Assembly (NCBI GenBank): GCA_018673255.1
Contig: JABHDC010000250.1
Span: forward strand, 1-9,682
Direction of reading: 5' to 3'
Length of the DNA: 9,682 nt
Source: Gemmatimonadota bacterium
GTDB lineage: Bacteria; Latescibacterota; UBA2968; UBA8231
The notes under the pieces are model-generated. The model was not told where the DNA came from. It ran no database searches and saw only the letters and a list, made by a program, of their open reading frames with translations. Shown here piece after piece: positions 7,445-9,682 of the stretch (positions are counted from its first letter, which is position 1; the number at the start of each line of letters is the position of its first letter). The translations under genes were made by a program, and so were the position numbers.

Positions 7445-7679
7445 ACGGCTTCAGGCAGGTCTCCTGGCTCCCGGTCAAACAACGTGCGCCGCGCGCCTTC
7501 CCGTCGCCCAAAGCGACAGTGGCGGACCACTCACAGGTATAGGATCACCCGGGTGATCGGATCGTCTGCAGGACGACCCAAAGCGCATGACCGGTCACAG
7601 TGGCGGGGCCGCGGCGGCTTTGAACCGCCTTCCCTATTCTCCCAACGATGTTGTTCATCGTCGGACACCATGAAGCCGT
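7445..7679 (-). ncRNA. Cobalamin (adenosylcobalamin, class-I) riboswitch
   Basis: The RNA is on the minus strand. Closing stem P1 is nine perfect pairs: ACGGCTTCA (7671-7679) with TGAAGCCGT (7445-7453). Conserved parts occur in order. A GGTG lies near the 5' end. AGAATAGGGAA is followed by a hairpin of GGCGG and CCGCC. CCCCGCCACTGTGA follows. A long P6-side extension comes next, containing the perfect palindrome GATCACCCGGGTGATC (7543-7558). A second CCACTG hairpin is followed by CGGGAAGG. The B12 box GCCAGGAGACCTGCC is at 7454-7468. Binding of adenosylcobalamin is expected to repress btuDFC-pduO through the terminator downstream. Confidence 0.97.
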
Positions 7680-7745
7680 ACGTCTGTGCTGTTGTCGATC
7701 GATCGGTGTCGACATCGGATAATGGCGGCACGACCGTCTGCTCAA

Positions 7746-7775
7746 AGCATAGAGCGTCGACGCAACGATCGTCAA
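7746..7775 (-). promoter_or_regulatory. Sigma70-like promoter for the riboswitch-btu transcript
   Basis: On the minus strand TTGACG (7770-7775) is separated by 18 bases from TATGCT (7746-7751). The -35 box matches five of six consensus bases and the -10 box four. Predicted transcription starts near 7739, about 60 bases before P1 of the riboswitch, and just after the TPR gene stop at 7791. No terminator is seen between that gene and this promoter. Confidence 0.6.
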
Positions 7776-7790
7776 GCAGGCGGGATCAGA

Positions 7791-8480
7791 TCACTTCGTT
7801 GACCTTGCAGTACCCACCGCCCGGAATACGAGCAGGGCGATGGCGACGACCGCTGCGAGGGCAACCACAATCTTGAGCCACGTCGGATTCCATGACGCGT
7901 AACTCTCCTGCGTCTGCAGTCGCCCAATGAAAATACCGTAACGCTCGCTGGGGGCCTGCTGCTCGGCAATGGCCAGCTGCTGCCGCGCTTCAGCGATTCG
8001 TTCCTTCCGCAACAGAAGATTGATGAGATTGTAGTGTGCTTCAGCCAAGGTTGGATCCAGCCCGATCGCACCCCGCAACCAGCGCTCGGCTTCTTTCAGT
8101 TGGCCGTCCTGGAAATAGCATCCGCCAAGATCACTGGCGATACCCGCCTCATCTGCAGCCGACACATCCTTGCGGCCGCGAGCCAGCTTGATCGCTTCGC
8201 CAAAGTGGTAGGCCGCGCGTTTGTATTTGCGTCGCTGGTAGTAGATCTGCCCCGCATTTGCATGAGCCTCGTAGAAGAGGGGCTGCAACCGCAGAGCCTG
8301 CGCGTAGTATCGCAGGGCAAGGTCGAGATTCGGCTCACCGCCCTCAGCGCCTGTTTGCAGCGTGTAGCCCTGCTTGAATGCCTCTTGTGCCTCATCCACC
8401 TGCTGAGCTTCTGCCCCAAAGGGGGTCAGCAACAACAGCACCAGATAGGCAGCCATCGGCCAACACTGTCTTTCAACCAC
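7791..8480 (-). CDS. TPR-repeat protein with signal peptide and C-terminal membrane anchor
   Basis: The product has 229 residues. Residues 1-25 are a signal sequence with a Leu-rich core ending GAEA. Residues about 30-180 form several tetratricopeptide repeats, with helical pairs and the usual small residues (for example around ALRYYAQALRLQP, AHANAGQIYYQRRKYKRAAYHF written in parts at 55-67 and 72-93, DLGGCYFQDGQLKEAERWL at 117-135, and AHYNLINLLLRKERIAEA at 148-165). Residues about 202-220 are a single transmembrane helix with a short basic tail. The TPR domain thus faces the periplasm or outer face and scaffolds partners; the partner is unknown. GTG at 8480 overlaps the preceding channel gene by 8 bases, with AAGAAG about 7 bases upstream. 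ATG at 8456 is a weaker alternative that would remove the only basic residue before the hydrophobic core. Confidence 0.85.
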   Translation of the reverse strand: MVERQCWPMAAYLVLLLLTPFGAEAQQVDEAQEAFKQGYTLQTGAEGGEPNLDLALRYYAQALRLQPLFYEAHANAGQIYYQRRKYKRAAYHFGEAIKLARGRKDVSAADEAGIASDLGGCYFQDGQLKEAERWLRGAIGLDPTLAEAHYNLINLLLRKERIAEARQQLAIAEQQAPSERYGIFIGRLQTQESYASWNPTWLKIVVALAAVVAIALLVFRAVGTARSTK

Positions 8481-9513
8481 GGGTCATCTTCTTTCCGAAC
8501 ACGGCGACGAACATTGCCATCATGAAGGCCCCAAGAAATGCATGGCCTGCCGCCAGGTGTCGCGTGAGCAGCGTCGGTGGTGTCATCTCGCCATACCCGA
8601 GGGTCGTGAAGGTGACGACGCTGTAATAGACACAGTGCAGGTAGGCAGACACGTTCTGCCAGAAACCGGCCGACAGATCCATGCCGATCCGGCCGTCCTC
8701 CCGAGCGAAACCGATGTCGGGTCCATTGATACCGGTGACGAAGAAGGCGACAGCAGCCAGCAAGTTGAGCACGACCGCCGAAATGATCACGCGGGGTGGA
8801 CTCTCCCCATAGGCGCAGAAGACGGCGACCAGTTTCGACCAGAGGCGATCAAGCGACCAGCGTGGCAGCAACATCCTGCGCATCGTCATCTCGCGGCGGA
8901 AGAAGAACCCCGCCTGCTCAAAGCGGCCCGCCCCATCGTAGGCCTGTCTCAATGCTCTGTAGACTTCTTCGGCCTCCTCGAATTTCTCCTGCGCTTCCTC
9001 TTTGCGCCCAGCCGATTTCGCCTCCTCGGCGGCGCGCTCATTCACCGATTTTTCACCCCATTCCACACGTTCCAGTTTGGTGCCATCCAGGACCGCGCCC
9101 AGCAGGTCGGCATCCTGCAACTTCGCTTCGTTCAGGTTGGCACCAGCAAGATTTGTCTTGAGCAGATCCGCCCCCCGCAGGTCAACATTCCACAGACTCG
9201 CACCGGCCAGGTCTGCCTTGAAAAGATTGGCACGGCGCAACACACGCCGATGCTGGTTGTTGAGTTTCACGCCCTGCAGCGGCGCATAACGAAGAATGAA
9301 ACCCTCCATCGACTCGCCCGTGGCAGCCCAGGTTTCCAACCGGGATCGCACGTCGTCGACCTCCTTGCTGGCATCCGGGTCGTGCCAGTAACACAGGTCG
9401 CTATCGCCTTCGATCTCTCCGGGACAGCAGGACCCGTCCGCACGGACGTAGCCACACGACACAGGCGGTTGCAGGGAGGGGGATTCAGCTTCTGGCCGGG
9501 GATCTTGAGTCAC
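8473..9513 (-). CDS. Pentapeptide-repeat protein with two-helix potassium-channel-like pore
   Basis: The product has 346 residues. The N-terminus carries a Cys/His cluster (Cys20, Cys29, Cys30, Cys41, His44, in a CYWHDP motif) that may bind zinc. Residues about 94-149 are pentapeptide repeats of the A(D/N)LxxA type (ANLFKADLAGASL, RGADLLKTNLAGANL), which fold as a right-handed beta helix. A charged, probably coiled-coil linker spans about 155-195. Then come a transmembrane helix (about 232-251), a pore loop with TFTTLGYGE (301-309) and a second helix (about 320-340): the Ion_trans_2 / KcsA-like arrangement. Potassium conduction is expected from the GYG filter. The residue after GYG is Glu and not the usual Asp. 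GTG at 9513 has AGGAG 7 bases upstream. It is followed with 8-base overlap by the TPR gene, which suggests coupled expression. What gates the channel is unknown. Confidence 0.9.
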   Translation of the reverse strand: MTQDPRPEAESPSLQPPVSCGYVRADGSCCPGEIEGDSDLCYWHDPDASKEVDDVRSRLETWAATGESMEGFILRYAPLQGVKLNNQHRRVLRRANLFKADLAGASLWNVDLRGADLLKTNLAGANLNEAKLQDADLLGAVLDGTKLERVEWGEKSVNERAAEEAKSAGRKEEAQEKFEEAEEVYRALRQAYDGAGRFEQAGFFFRREMTMRRMLLPRWSLDRLWSKLVAVFCAYGESPPRVIISAVVLNLLAAVAFFVTGINGPDIGFAREDGRIGMDLSAGFWQNVSAYLHCVYYSVVTFTTLGYGEMTPPTLLTRHLAAGHAFLGAFMMAMFVAVFGKKMTRG

Positions 9514-9562
9514 AACGGATCTCCTGGTCGCGGGGCGAACATGATGAGGTCAGATGAATGGA

Positions 9563-9682
9563 TCAGGTGGTAGCGATGAACAACACGAGACTACACGTGA
9601 ACAGCACACCTGCCACACCCCACCAGACCGACAGGGCCGAGGCGGGGCCGGAGGCCAGGCGGCGAGGTGGTCGAGACGACCG
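9563..9682 (-). CDS. C-terminal end of an unidentified membrane protein (5' end outside window)
   Basis: The last 39 codons of a minus-strand frame enter from the right edge and end at TGA 9563-9565. The residues are a basic, Pro/Arg-rich stretch followed by one hydrophobic helix (SVWWGVAGVLFTCSLVLFIA), a typical last transmembrane segment. The stop lies 49 bases before the channel gene, with the ribosome site of that gene between them, so the two may share a transcript. The family cannot be told from so short a piece, and a chance open frame is possible. Confidence 0.5.
   Translation of the reverse strand, partial: RSSRPPRRLASGPASALSVWWGVAGVLFTCSLVLFIATT

Noticed and set aside
7543..7558. 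Perfect 16-base palindrome GATCACCCGGGTGATC as an operator
   Set aside because: It lies in the variable extension of the riboswitch and is best explained as an RNA hairpin there.
7500..7610. Repeated GCCACTG blocks seen as a possible repeat or second riboswitch
   Set aside because: Both are standard conserved pieces of a single class-I cobalamin riboswitch.
8542..9573. Plus-strand frame of 343 codons opposite the channel gene
   Set aside because: The minus-strand protein has pentapeptide repeats, membrane helices and a GYG filter. The plus-strand product is low in hydrophobic structure and has no family look.
1..9682. CRISPR arrays, tRNA, rRNA, insertion sequences or phage genes
   Set aside because: No spaced repeats, cloverleaf, transposase motif or terminal inverted repeats were seen on either strand.

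Overview
The window comes from a GC-rich bacterium, probably a Gram-negative one. It has Shine-Dalgarno sites, a lipobox protein, a periplasmic-type binding protein and a class-I cobalamin riboswitch. I cannot name the phylum from sequence alone. Every gene I can support lies on the minus strand, so transcription runs from the high coordinates to the low ones. The plus-strand frames that stay open are shadows caused by GC-rich codon use.

In transcription order, the right end holds the last codons of an unidentified membrane protein (9563-9682). Next come a pentapeptide-repeat potassium-channel-like protein (8473-9513) and a TPR protein with a C-terminal membrane anchor (7791-8480) that overlaps it by 8 bases. 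A sigma70-like promoter (7746-7775) follows, then a complete cobalamin riboswitch (7445-7679) and an intrinsic terminator (7316-7362).

These control a vitamin B12 uptake cluster: btuD (ATPase), btuF (binding protein), btuC (permease) and a PduO-type corrinoid adenosyltransferase. The genes are packed with TTGA and ATGA stop/start overlaps. Corrinoid is imported and adenosylated, and the adenosylcobalamin product can shut off the leader.

Downstream on the same strand are a lipoprotein of unknown function, an unusual XRE helix-turn-helix fused to a glyoxalase-II-like metallo-beta-lactamase domain, and a long UvrA-family gene that runs off the left edge. This UvrA homologue is the most striking item. 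Its reading frame is open for 742 codons. It keeps the UvrA layout, a UvrB-binding-like region and the second zinc finger. It has lost nearly every ATPase motif of both nucleotide-binding domains, and the insertion domain appears to be absent. It looks like a UvrA-derived pseudo-ATPase.
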